A stretch of 64,000 bases of DNA. Source: Galbitalea sp. SE-J8. GTDB lineage: Bacteria; Actinomycetota; Actinomycetes; Actinomycetales; Microbacteriaceae. Below are positions 35,315 to 43,658 of this stretch, one piece after another. The stretch covers positions 1 to 64,000 of the forward strand of contig NZ_JAUASV010000016.1 of NCBI RefSeq assembly GCF_030345695.1, written 5' to 3'. Each line of letters begins with the position of its first letter. Positions within the stretch are counted from its first letter, which is position 1. The position numbers and the translations under genes were made by a program. The notes under the pieces were generated by a model. The model saw nothing but the letters and a program-made list of their open reading frames with translations. It did not search any database and was not told where the DNA came from.

Positions 35315-36333
35315 CGGATGCCGAACGCGCCCTGGCGGACGCGAAAGCGACGGAGAACCCGCACACGGACGTGCTCTCGGAGCAGACCTTCCTCGACCAG
35401 GACGTCGAGCAGCCCGGGTGGGCGCCCGGGCCATTTCGCGTCGACCCCGAGCTCACCTTCGAGCTCGACGCGCAGTGGCGCGACCCGGCCGGTGTCGGCT
35501 GGTCGAGCGAGTCGCTCATCAACCCGTCGGTGATCGAGGTCGGGGGGTTCCTGCACGTCTTCTACCGGGCCTCCCCGCGCAAGGAGTCGCTCTCCTCGCG
35601 CATCGGCCACGCCGTGCTCACCGACGAGGGCTGGCGCGACGACGCCGCCAACCCGGTCGTGTGGCCGACGCTGCCCGGCGAGGAGCTCGGCGTCGAGGAC
35701 CCCAAGGTCTACCGCAGGCCCGAGGGGTTCGCACTGTTCTACAACGCGGTCTTCGCGACGACAGAAGCGCAGCGGTCGCGGCATCCGTCTCCCGGCTATC
35801 CGGTGGGTGACATCGGGTGCGACATGAGCGTCGCCACCTCGACCGACCTCGTCACCTGGACCAAGCACGGGCCGATCACGCGGCACGAGGAGAGCCGGCT
35901 GTGGGCGAAGGGCGCCGTGATCCCGCGCGCCGCCGACGGCTCGGCCGTCGCGATCGACGGCCAGTACCTCATGTACGTGTCGGAGGGATTCGACGGCGTG
36001 CTGCACGTGGGCCGGTCGACCGACCTCGTGTCGTGGGAGTTCGAGCCGATCGACTACCTGGGCGACATCGGCGGTCACCTGCACGAGATCGCGACGGCGA
36101 CCGTCATCGACGACCGCATCGTGCTCGACTACTTTCTCAGCGACGAGAGCGGATGGGCGGCCGCGCGCACCGAATACGCCGTGTCCGACCCCTTCACGCC
36201 GGTGCGCCGCGCGCCCGGCGGAACCCTCGCGTGGGGCGGACTCATCCGCTGGCGCGATCGCTGGCTGTTCAGCCAGGGATGGGACGCCGCCCCCGGACGC
36301 CGGCAGCTGCTGTTCTACCGATCCGAGCACTGA
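35311..36333 (+). CDS. Second GH130-like protein (beta-mannoside phosphorylase or hydrolase family)
   Basis: A 340-residue cytoplasmic propeller protein. Features: SLINPSVIEVGGFLHVFYRAS, GVEDPKVYRRPEGFALFYNA (Asp aligned with the GH130 acid), HEESRLWAKGAVIP, a central YLMYVSEG, and TLAWGGLIRWRDRWLFSQGW. It differs considerably from the first GH130 protein (GVEDPK against GTEDPR), so the two probably serve different linkages or act as a heteromer. The ATG overlaps the previous stop (ATGA), so the two are translationally coupled. Substrate unproven. Confidence 0.8.
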   Translation: MTDAERALADAKATENPHTDVLSEQTFLDQDVEQPGWAPGPFRVDPELTFELDAQWRDPAGVGWSSESLINPSVIEVGGFLHVFYRASPRKESLSSRIGHAVLTDEGWRDDAANPVVWPTLPGEELGVEDPKVYRRPEGFALFYNAVFATTEAQRSRHPSPGYPVGDIGCDMSVATSTDLVTWTKHGPITRHEESRLWAKGAVIPRAADGSAVAIDGQYLMYVSEGFDGVLHVGRSTDLVSWEFEPIDYLGDIGGHLHEIATATVIDDRIVLDYFLSDESGWAAARTEYAVSDPFTPVRRAPGGTLAWGGLIRWRDRWLFSQGWDAAPGRRQLLFYRSEH

Positions 36334-36339
36334 CGAACC

Positions 36340-36794
36340 ATGACACTCACCATGACCGCGCTGTTCACCGGCGACAGCATCACCGACGCGTGCAGACGCA
36401 CCGACCCGAGCGGATTCCTCGGAGCGGGCTACGTGCGCCGCGTCGCGGAGATGTCCGCGGCGTCGGAGTCGAGGCGAACCACACGACGCTGCTCGAGCGT
36501 GTTCGCGCGGAGCTCGAGCTGCGGCAGCTCGTGATCATGGAGCCGTTCCTCGTGCCGGTGCTGCCCGAGCAGGAGTCGTGGTTCGCGGACGACCTCGCCG
36601 CCAAGTTCGTCGTCGCGCGCGAGCTCGCCGCGCGATTCGACGCCATCCACATCCCGCTGCACGACCTGTTCACCGAGCGCGCCGCTGCCGAGGGGGCGGC
36701 CAGCGTCATCGACGACAGCGCGCACCCCAGCGCGGGCGGGCACGAGCTCATCGCGCAGACGTGGTGGTCCGTCGTCGCGCCCGCGCTGACGTGA
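36340..36794 (+). pseudogene. Disrupted SGNH/GDSL hydrolase
   Basis: Two halves of an SGNH esterase lie in different frames. The first, from the ATG at 36340, gives ALFTGDSITDA (block I with the catalytic Ser), GFLGAGYVRRVAEM. The second, after about 36465, gives NHTTLLERVRAELE, LVIMEPFLVPVLPEQE and DDSAHPSAGGHELIAQTWW (block V with the catalytic Asp and His). The central 60 or so residues with blocks II and III (Gly and GxND) are missing, and the halves are out of frame, so the enzyme is inactive. The gene followed the GH130 pair in the operon and probably removed acyl groups from the imported glycan. The ABC exporter start overlaps its stop by four bases. Confidence 0.75.
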
Positions 36795-38533
36795 CCGAGG
36801 TCGACGGGGAGCGGCCGTTCCGCAGCATTGTGAGGATGCTGCGGCCGTTCCGCGGACGTCTCGTGGTGGCGCTCGCTGCGTTCGTCGTGAAGGACAGCCC
36901 GCTGTGGCTCATGCCCGTCATCACCGCGGGGATCGTCGACATCGTCGTCGCGCGCGGGCCCCTGCCTCGCCTCGGGATGCTGGCCATCGCGGCGGTCGTG
37001 CTGCTCGTGGTCAACGTGCCCACGAGCGTCGTGTTCGTGCGGCTCTACAACGGCGCGAGCCGTCAGCTCGGGTCGAATCTGCGCAACAGCCTCGCGCAGC
37101 GCATGCAGAGCCTCTCGATCGGATTCCACTCGAGGTCGAGCGCGGCCGTGATGCAGTCGAAGGTCGTCCGCGACGTCGAGAACATCGAGCTCATGCTGCA
37201 GCAGACAGGGCCGAGCGCCCTCTCCGCCATCCTCGTGATGGGCGGCGCGCTGGTGATGACCGCGATCAGCGCCCCCGCGTTCCTCGTCGTCTACCTCGTC
37301 ACGGTGCCGATCGCGGCCACCCTCACGCTCGTGATGCGCAGGCGCTCGGCGCGCCGCAACGAGGCGCTCCGCCTCGAGATGGAGCGACTCTCGTCGAACG
37401 TCGGCGAGATGGCGAGCCTCATCCCGGTGTCACGCGCGCACGGACTCGAGCGGATGGCCACCACTCGCGTGTCGGCGAGCGCCGAGCACGTGCGCGCCGC
37501 CGGCATGGACCTCGACGCGCTCAACAGCCGGTTCGGCGCGTCCACCTGGGTCGCCTTCCAAGTGCTGGGGGTCGGATGCCTCGTGCTCGCCGCTCTCGCG
37601 TCGATCCTCGGCTGGCTGCCGATCAGTGCGGGCCAGGTCGTGCTCCTGAGCGGGTACTTCGCGCTCCTGACGGGCGCGCTCACGCAGTTCATCGCGCTCC
37701 TGCCGATGGTCACACGCGGCGGCGAGTCGGTGCGGTCGATCGCCGAGGTGCTGCAGGAGCCGGATGTCGAGCGCAACGAGGGCAAGGCGCGCGTCGACGC
37801 GGTGCGGGGCGGCATCCGCCTCGACGACGTGCACTTCCGCTTTCCGGGATCGACGTCGTCGGCGCTCGGCCACCTCGACCTCGACATCCCGGCCGGGGAG
37901 ACCGTGGCGTTCGTGGGTCACTCGGGCTCGGGCAAGTCCACGCTGCTCAATCTCGTGCTCGGCTTCCTGCGCCCGACCTCGGGCCGGGTGCTGCTCGACG
38001 GGGTCGACATGGAGACGCTCGATCTGCGGACCGTGCGGCAATTCGTCTCCGTGGTGCCCCAGGAGTCGGTGCTGTTCGAAGGCTCCATCCGTGAGAACGT
38101 CACGTACGGGCTCGAGCACGTGTCCGACGCGCGCGTCCGGCTGGCCCTCGAGCAGGCCCACGCCCTCGACGTCGTCGACACCCTGCCCGACGGATGGGAC
38201 ACGGTCGTCGGTCCCCGCGGCGCCCGACTCTCCGGGGGCCAGCGCCAGCGCCTCGCGATCGCGCGCGCGCTCGTGCGCGACCCGCGCATCCTGCTCCTCG
38301 ACGAGGCGACGAGCGCCCTCGATGCCGAGTCGGAGCAGCAGGTCAAGGCCGCGCTCGCGACGCTCATGCACGACAGGACGACGCTCGTGGTGGCCCACCG
38401 GCTGTCGACGATCCGGGCGGCCGACAGGATCGTCGTGCTCGATGCGGGCCGAATCATCGAGAAGGGCACGCACGAGAGCCTGCTCGCCGCGGGCGGCGCT
38501 TACGCGCGGCTGCACACGCTCCAGTCCGCGTAG
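36791..38533 (+). CDS. ABC exporter with fused membrane and ATPase domains
   Basis: A 580-residue half-transporter working as a dimer. Six membrane segments fill roughly residues 15-300, starting LVVALAAFVVKDSPLWLMPVITAGIV. The nucleotide-binding domain follows, with GHSGSGKST, VVPQESVLFEGSIRENV, LSGGQRQRLAIARAL and ILLLDEATSALD, all intact. The GTG at 36791 overlaps the stop of the broken SGNH gene, so the gene belongs to the mannoside operon by position. Substrate unknown; a drug, lipid or peptide exporter are all possible. Confidence 0.9.
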   Translation: MTEVDGERPFRSIVRMLRPFRGRLVVALAAFVVKDSPLWLMPVITAGIVDIVVARGPLPRLGMLAIAAVVLLVVNVPTSVVFVRLYNGASRQLGSNLRNSLAQRMQSLSIGFHSRSSAAVMQSKVVRDVENIELMLQQTGPSALSAILVMGGALVMTAISAPAFLVVYLVTVPIAATLTLVMRRRSARRNEALRLEMERLSSNVGEMASLIPVSRAHGLERMATTRVSASAEHVRAAGMDLDALNSRFGASTWVAFQVLGVGCLVLAALASILGWLPISAGQVVLLSGYFALLTGALTQFIALLPMVTRGGESVRSIAEVLQEPDVERNEGKARVDAVRGGIRLDDVHFRFPGSTSSALGHLDLDIPAGETVAFVGHSGSGKSTLLNLVLGFLRPTSGRVLLDGVDMETLDLRTVRQFVSVVPQESVLFEGSIRENVTYGLEHVSDARVRLALEQAHALDVVDTLPDGWDTVVGPRGARLSGGQRQRLAIARALVRDPRILLLDEATSALDAESEQQVKAALATLMHDRTTLVVAHRLSTIRAADRIVVLDAGRIIEKGTHESLLAAGGAYARLHTLQSA

Positions 38534-38611
38534 GCAGCCGCGCCCGCGATAGGTTGGAGCGCGGCGTGCCGCGCCACACACCGCACGTTCGCGAGCACCT
38601 CGGGAGCCCCC

Positions 38612-39292
38612 ATGACGACCCTGTCCGCCCGCGCCCTGCTCTTCGACATGGACGGCACGCTCATCGACTCGACGGCCGCCGTCGAGCGCATCTGGGGCGT
38701 CTTCGCGGACCGGTTCGGCCTCGACGTGGCCGACATCCTCGCGACCAGCCACGGCGTGCGCATGGTCGAGACGGTGCGGCAGCACGCTCCCGAGGGCACG
38801 GATGCCGAGGCCGTCACGCGCGAGCTCGGCGCGATCGAGCGCGAGGACCGCGAGGGCATCGTGCCGCTGCCCGGCGCCGTGGACTTCCTCGCGGGGCTGC
38901 CGCGCGCATCCGTGGCCCTCGTGACGAGCGCGACGCGCGACCTCGCGGAGATCCGGATGGCGGCGTGCGGTCTCCCGCTGCCGGACGCGGTGGTCACGGC
39001 CGACCTCGTCGAGCGCGGCAAGCCCGCGCCCGACCCGTACCTCGCCGCCGCCGAGCTGCTCGGCGTCGAGCCGGCAGACGCGATCGTTCTCGAGGACGCC
39101 GAGGCGGGCATCCGCTCGGGCCTCGCGGCCGGTGCGCGCGTCATCGTGGTCGGCGGGCTCGACGCGGCCGTGACGGCGGGGCTGCCGCGCATCCGCGACT
39201 ACCGCGACATCGCGGCCGAGGTCGCCGCCGACGGCAGCGTCACTCTGACCCTCCATGAGGCGGTCGAGGGGCGCCGCGAGCGCGGCGAGTGA
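38612..39292 (+). CDS. HAD-superfamily phosphatase
   Basis: A 226-residue cytoplasmic phosphatase of the beta-phosphoglucomutase/GPP-like branch. Motif I FDMDGTLID near residue 11 has the nucleophile Asp. Motif II is VTSATRD, motif III has KPAPDPYL, and motif IV is VLEDAEAGI. The helical cap between motifs I and II is of the usual length. Likely substrates are small sugar or polyol phosphates such as 2-deoxyglucose 6-phosphate. A TAGGTT box about 56 bases upstream (38550) may drive its own transcription. The 3' end is followed by repeat cluster D. Confidence 0.88.
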   Translation: MTTLSARALLFDMDGTLIDSTAAVERIWGVFADRFGLDVADILATSHGVRMVETVRQHAPEGTDAEAVTRELGAIEREDREGIVPLPGAVDFLAGLPRASVALVTSATRDLAEIRMAACGLPLPDAVVTADLVERGKPAPDPYLAAAELLGVEPADAIVLEDAEAGIRSGLAAGARVIVVGGLDAAVTAGLPRIRDYRDIAAEVAADGSVTLTLHEAVEGRRERGE

Positions 39293-39328
39293 CGTGTCCC
39301 GGGACCACCGCTCGCGGACGGCACCGTG

Positions 39329-39412
39329 CTGGTTTCGAGACGCCGGCTCGCTGCGCTCGCGGGCTCCTCGACCAGCGGGGTGGTTGCGCTCGCGGGCTCC
39401 TCGACCGACCGG
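39329..39412. repeat. Intergenic repeat D, one inverse element plus a partial copy
   Basis: One element GGTTTCGAGACGCCGGCTCG...CTCCTCGACCAGCGG (from about 39330) and a truncated copy GCGCTCGCGGGCTCCTCGACC lie between the convergent HAD and flavin oxidoreductase genes. The position fits use as a bidirectional terminator-like hairpin, but no T-tract is present. Confidence 0.75.
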
Positions 39413-39416
39413 CGGC

Positions 39417-40448
39417 TCAGTCCTCAGCGAGGAGCTCGCGCACGCGCGGCACCACGGCGGTGCCGTAGAGCTCGATCGTCTCGAGCAGCGCCGTGTGGGG
39501 CAGCGTGCCCGCCGAGTACTTGAGATCGAAGCGCGAGAGGCCGAGGGCGCGCACGACCCCGGCGATCTTCTGCGCGACCGTCTCGGGGCTGCCCACGACG
39601 AGCGCGCCCTCGTCGACATCGTGCTCGAACGCCTCGCGCGTGAGGGGCGGCCAGCCGCGCTCCCGGCCGATCGTGGCGACCATGCCGCTGTAGTGCTCGA
39701 AGTACCGATCGCGCGCGAGCGCGTCCGTCGCGGCGACGTGCCCGGGCGAGTGCACGCCCACGGGGAGATCGGGCGCGCCGAACTGCGCGAGCGCGCGGTG
39801 GTAGAGGTCGACGTAGGGGGCGAAGTGCGCGTGGGCGCCGCCGATGATCGCGAGCATGAGGGGCATCCGGTGGCGGGCCGCGCGCACGACCGACTCCGGG
39901 CTCCCGCCCACGCCCACCCAGGTGCGGATGGCGCCGGAGTGCGAGCTCGGGTACACGCGCTGCTCGCTGAGCGCGGCGCGCGTGGCACCCCGCCAGGTGA
40001 CCGGTCCCTCCGTCAGCAGCTCGGCGAAGAGCTCGATGCGCTCCTCGAAGAGCCGTTCGTAGTCCTGCAGGTCGAGCCCGAACAGCGGGAACGACTCGGT
40101 GAACGATCCGCGGCCGATGATGACCTCGGCGCGTCCCGACGAGATGCCGTCGAGCTCGCTGAACCGCTGGAAGACGCGCACGGGGTCGTCCGACGACAGC
40201 ACGGTGACCGCCGAGCCGAGGCGGATGCGCTCGGTGCGCGCCGCGATCGCCGCGAGCACGACCTCCGGGGAGCTCACGGCGAAGTCCGCCCGGTGGTGCT
40301 CGCCGAGCCCGAAGAAGTCGAGACCCGCGCGGTCGGCGGCGACACCCTCCTCGACGACGTCGCGGAGCACCTGCGCGTGCGGCGTGCGCTCCCCGGTCCC
40401 GTCGATGGTCACGTCGCCGAACGTGTCGATGCCGAACTCGACGGCCAT
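39417..40448 (-). CDS. LLM-class flavin-dependent oxidoreductase
   Basis: A 343-residue luciferase-like monooxygenase fold. Recognisable stretches: MAVEFGIDTFGD at the start, FFGLGEHHRADFAVSSPEVVLAAIAARTERIRLGSAVTVL, PVRVFQRFSELDGISSGRAEVIIGRGSF, and a C-terminal GSPETVAQKI. The domain fits the subfamily that uses reduced flavin from a separate reductase. GAGGAGGA precedes the ATG well, so the longer upstream frame is rejected. It stands alone between HAD and nitrilase-like genes; substrate unknown. Confidence 0.9.
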   Translation of the reverse strand: MAVEFGIDTFGDVTIDGTGERTPHAQVLRDVVEEGVAADRAGLDFFGLGEHHRADFAVSSPEVVLAAIAARTERIRLGSAVTVLSSDDPVRVFQRFSELDGISSGRAEVIIGRGSFTESFPLFGLDLQDYERLFEERIELFAELLTEGPVTWRGATRAALSEQRVYPSSHSGAIRTWVGVGGSPESVVRAARHRMPLMLAIIGGAHAHFAPYVDLYHRALAQFGAPDLPVGVHSPGHVAATDALARDRYFEHYSGMVATIGRERGWPPLTREAFEHDVDEGALVVGSPETVAQKIAGVVRALGLSRFDLKYSAGTLPHTALLETIELYGTAVVPRVRELLAED

Positions 40449-40550
40449 GGGTCCTCCTCGGTCCTCGCACCCGTTCCATGCGGATGCATCGACTGCGAAA
40501 CCGGGCGTCACCCGAGGCTATTCCCGGCCCGGTCGGGCGCACCGTCGCCC

Positions 40551-40556
40551 TAGGCT
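40551..40556 (+). promoter_or_regulatory. -10 box of the nitrilase-like gene (leaderless)
   Basis: TAGGCT ends six bases before the ATG of the amidohydrolase gene. No ribosome-binding site is present between them. Confidence 0.55.
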
Positions 40557-40562
40557 GAACGG

Positions 40563-41399
40563 ATGACGCCCCCGCCCGCCGCGCTCGCCGTCGCGCAGTT
40601 CGCACCCGGCGCCGACGCGGACGCGAACCTCGCCGCCATCGCCGGGCTCGTCGCCACCGCGGTCGCCCGCGGCGCGAGCCTCGTCGTGCTGCCCGAGTAC
40701 TCGTCGTTCTTCGTGCCGAGCCTCGGCCCCGACTTCGTCGCCGGCGGTCAGAGCCTCGACGGAGCCTTCGTCGCGGCCCTCGCCGCCCTCGCCCGCGAGC
40801 ACGGCATCCACCTGGTCGCGGGGCTCGTCGAGGCGCGGCCCGATCGGGCCGACGGGTCGGCCGTGGGCAAGGTGTCGAACACGCTCGTCGCGATCGACCC
40901 GACCGGCGCGATCGTCGCGACCTACCGCAAGCTGCACCTCTACGACGCGTTCGGCGATCGCGAGTCCGACTGGGTCGTGCCGGGGGAGGTCGCCGAGCCC
41001 GAGACGTTCGCGTGGGCGGGTCTCACCGTCGGCCTGCAGACCTGCTACGACATCCGCTTCCCCGAGGTCACGCGGCGCATCGTCGACGCGGGCGCCGACG
41101 TCGTGCTGCTGCCCGCGGAGTGGGTGCGCGGACCGCTCAAGGAGCACCACTGGCGCACCCTCGTCACGGCCCGCGCCATCGAGAACACGATCTACGTCGC
41201 CGCGGCCGACCACGCGCCGCCCGTCGGGGCGGGCAACAGCATGGTGGTCGATCCGATGGGGGTGGAGGTCGTCGCGATCGGCGAGCAGACGGATGTCGCG
41301 GTCGCCTGGATCGCCGCGGATCGCATCGCGAGCACGCGCGAGCGCAACCCGGCGCTGGGGTACAGAAGGTTCGCGATCGTGCCCAGGCCCGCGCCCTGA
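40563..41399 (+). CDS. Carbon-nitrogen hydrolase of the nitrilase superfamily
   Basis: A 278-residue amidase-type enzyme. The catalytic triad is present: Glu in VVLPEYSSFF near residue 45, Lys in TYRKLHLYDAFG near 122, and Cys in QTCYDIRFPE near 162. The sequence resembles the branch with deaminated-glutathione amidase and omega-amidase (Nit1/Nit2), so a repair or 2-oxo-acid amide role is plausible, but the substrate cannot be fixed. No signal peptide. The upstream TAGGCT box makes the mRNA leaderless. Confidence 0.9.
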   Translation: MTPPPAALAVAQFAPGADADANLAAIAGLVATAVARGASLVVLPEYSSFFVPSLGPDFVAGGQSLDGAFVAALAALAREHGIHLVAGLVEARPDRADGSAVGKVSNTLVAIDPTGAIVATYRKLHLYDAFGDRESDWVVPGEVAEPETFAWAGLTVGLQTCYDIRFPEVTRRIVDAGADVVLLPAEWVRGPLKEHHWRTLVTARAIENTIYVAAADHAPPVGAGNSMVVDPMGVEVVAIGEQTDVAVAWIAADRIASTRERNPALGYRRFAIVPRPAP

Positions 41400-41493
41400 C
41401 CCTCCCGGACGGGGTACATCCGGCCCTCGAACGAGCGTCACGCGCGCCGGGCCGACTGGATAGGCTGAGCACGAGTCTCAGGAGGTGCGGCAC

Positions 41494-41907
41494 GTGGCCG
41501 ATCACGAGCGCGCGCCCGTTCGCGTGGTCGTCGCGGATGACGACGCGGACATCCGCATGCTCGTCGCGATCGCGGTGCGCCGCGCCGGCGTCGAGCTCGT
41601 GGGGGAGGCGGCCGACGGGGAGTCGGCGCTCGCCGCCATCCGCGAGCACCGCCCCGATTTCGCCATCCTCGACGTCTCGATGCCCGGGCGCACCGGGCTC
41701 GACGTCGTGCGCGACGTGCGCGCGGACCCGGCGCTCGGCGGCATCCGTCTCATGCTGCTCAGCGCGGGCGTGACCGACGCGGCGATCGACGCGGGCATCG
41801 CGGCCGGCGCGGACGACTACCTGACCAAGCCGTTCAGCCCCAAGGAGCTCGCCGCACGCATCTCGGCAGCGCTCGATGCGTGGGCGGCCGGCGCGGACGC
41901 CCCGTGA
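41494..41907 (+). CDS. Single-domain response regulator (receiver only)
   Basis: A 137-residue receiver domain with no DNA-binding output domain. Features: VVVADDDADIRML (acidic pocket), ILDVSMPGRTG with the phospho-accepting Asp near residue 60, LLSAG (Ser in the Thr/Ser switch position), and LTKPFSPKEL with the conserved Lys. AGGAGG lies eight bases before the GTG at 41494, so an earlier GTG at 41485 is rejected. The histidine kinase gene overlaps the stop by four bases, so they form a pair. Such lone receivers act by protein contact or pass phosphate on. Confidence 0.88.
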   Translation: MADHERAPVRVVVADDDADIRMLVAIAVRRAGVELVGEAADGESALAAIREHRPDFAILDVSMPGRTGLDVVRDVRADPALGGIRLMLLSAGVTDAAIDAGIAAGADDYLTKPFSPKELAARISAALDAWAAGADAP

Positions 41908-43631
41908 GTCTGCTGTCCCGCCTCGACGTGTTCTCGCGCCTGGCGACCACGTCGCCGATCGTCAAGCAGACGCCGATCGTGGCCTTCTTCGCCGTCGCGT
42001 TCGGTCTGACGGCGTTCGTGCCCGACCTCGCGCCCGCGACCTGGTCGATCGTGTGGGCCGGCGTGCTGGGGATCGTGCTGTCGACCGTGCTCGCGGTGGT
42101 GTGCACGGTGAGCGCGTCCCTCTCGCACCTCGCGATCCTCGTGCCGTGCATCGACTTCCTCGCGCTCGGCATCTACCGCTTCGGCATCGGGGAGAGCGCG
42201 AGCCTGTTCAGCGCGATCATCGTGCTGCCCGTGGTGTGGCTCGCGAGCGAGGAGGGGCGCGCGTACATCCTGCTCGCGGCGCTCGGCACCTCGGTCGCGC
42301 TCATGATCCCGAACATCATCGAGGGACGCCTGCCCGCGACCCCGTCGGAGTGGCTGCGCGGCATCTTCACGCCACTCGTGTTCGCCGCGGCGGCGGCGAT
42401 CGTGAACCAGATCGCGAACCAGTCCCGGCAGCAGCTCGCGAGCATCCAGAGCCTCGCCGAGGAGCGCGAGATCATGCTGCGCGGCGCGGTCGACTACACC
42501 GATCGGCTGCGCGAGAACGAGGAGGCACTGCGGGCCGCCGACCGGCTCACCCGCAGCGTGCTCGACGCCGTGACCGAGCAGTCGGTGATCGGCTCCGACG
42601 TCACCGGCCTCATCGACGTGTGGAACCCCGGAGCCGAGCGGATGCTGGGGCTCACCGCCCGCGAGACGCAGGGCAAGCGCTACGTGCACGAGTTCCACGT
42701 CGAGGCCGAGCTGCTGCAGCGCTCCAAGGAGCTCAACTACCCGCCCGGGGAGACCGTGCTCAACCCGGGGTTCAGCGCGCTCGTCGAGTCGGCCAGGCTC
42801 GGCAAGCCCGAGGTGCGCAACTGGACCTACGTGCGCGCCGACGGCTCCACGATCTCCGTCGAGGTCGCGGTCACGCGTCGCGTCGACGAGACGGGCGCGA
42901 CGACCGGCTACCTCTACGTCGCGACGGACATCACGCAGGCGCTCGAGGTCTCGCGCCTCAAGGACGAGTTCGTCGGTCTCATCTCGCACGAGCTGCGCAC
43001 GCCGCTGTCGTCGATCCTCGGCTACCTCGAGCTGATGCGCGACGACGACGAGAACCCGATCTCCGAGGAGCAACTGCAGTACCTCGGGGTCGCCGAGCGC
43101 AACGCCCACCGACTGCTGCGGCTCGTCGGCGACCTGCTGTTCACCGCCCAGGTGGGTTCGAGCTCGTTCACGCTCGAGACTCACGAGGTCGACGTGGCGC
43201 CGATCGTCGTCGCCTCCGTCGAGTCGGCGCGCCTAGGAGCGTCGGCCGCGGGCGTCGAGCTGAGCGTCGCGGTGACCGGCGACTCGCTGCTGCCGGGCGA
43301 CGCGCAGCGCCTCGGCCAGGCCTGCGACAACCTCATCTCGAACGCGATCAAGTTCACGCCCCGCGGCGGCCGCGTGGCCGTCACGGTCGAGGGCACCGCG
43401 GACCGCGTGGTGATCCGCGTCTCGGACAGCGGCATGGGCATCCCGGAGGCGGAGCTCGACCAGCTGTTCGCCCGCTTCTTCCGCGCCTCGACCGCGACGC
43501 GCAACGCCGTGCCCGGCGTGGGGCTCGGCCTCTCGATCACGAAGGCGATCGTCGTCGCCCACGCGGGCGAGCTCGACGTCGAGTCCGAGGTGGGCGTCGG
43601 CACGACGTTCATCATGCGACTGCCCCGCTAG
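41904..43631 (+). CDS. Membrane histidine kinase with PAS domain
   Basis: A 575-residue sensor kinase. About six hydrophobic segments lie within residues 20-180 (TPIVAFFAVAFGLTAFV, IVWAGVLGIVLSTVLAVV), with no large extracellular loop, so it probably senses something within the membrane. Next come a coiled-coil linker, a PAS domain (DVTGLIDVWNPGAERMLGLTARETQGK), the H box LISHELRTPLSSILGYLEL near residue 360, N box DNLISNAIKFTP, and G boxes DSGMGIP and GVGLGLSI, all intact. It starts at a GTG overlapping the receiver gene stop. The signal is unknown. Confidence 0.9.
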   Translation: MSLLSRLDVFSRLATTSPIVKQTPIVAFFAVAFGLTAFVPDLAPATWSIVWAGVLGIVLSTVLAVVCTVSASLSHLAILVPCIDFLALGIYRFGIGESASLFSAIIVLPVVWLASEEGRAYILLAALGTSVALMIPNIIEGRLPATPSEWLRGIFTPLVFAAAAAIVNQIANQSRQQLASIQSLAEEREIMLRGAVDYTDRLRENEEALRAADRLTRSVLDAVTEQSVIGSDVTGLIDVWNPGAERMLGLTARETQGKRYVHEFHVEAELLQRSKELNYPPGETVLNPGFSALVESARLGKPEVRNWTYVRADGSTISVEVAVTRRVDETGATTGYLYVATDITQALEVSRLKDEFVGLISHELRTPLSSILGYLELMRDDDENPISEEQLQYLGVAERNAHRLLRLVGDLLFTAQVGSSSFTLETHEVDVAPIVVASVESARLGASAAGVELSVAVTGDSLLPGDAQRLGQACDNLISNAIKFTPRGGRVAVTVEGTADRVVIRVSDSGMGIPEAELDQLFARFFRASTATRNAVPGVGLGLSITKAIVVAHAGELDVESEVGVGTTFIMRLPR

Positions 43632-43658
43632 AGCGCCCGAGCGCTCAGGCCGCCGGCC

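Noticed and set aside
22715-36794. Integrated genomic island at the initiator tRNA
   Set aside because: No integrase, no repeat of the tRNA 3' end at the far side, and the tRNA keeps its own terminator. Acquisition of the sugar locus remains possible but without att sites.
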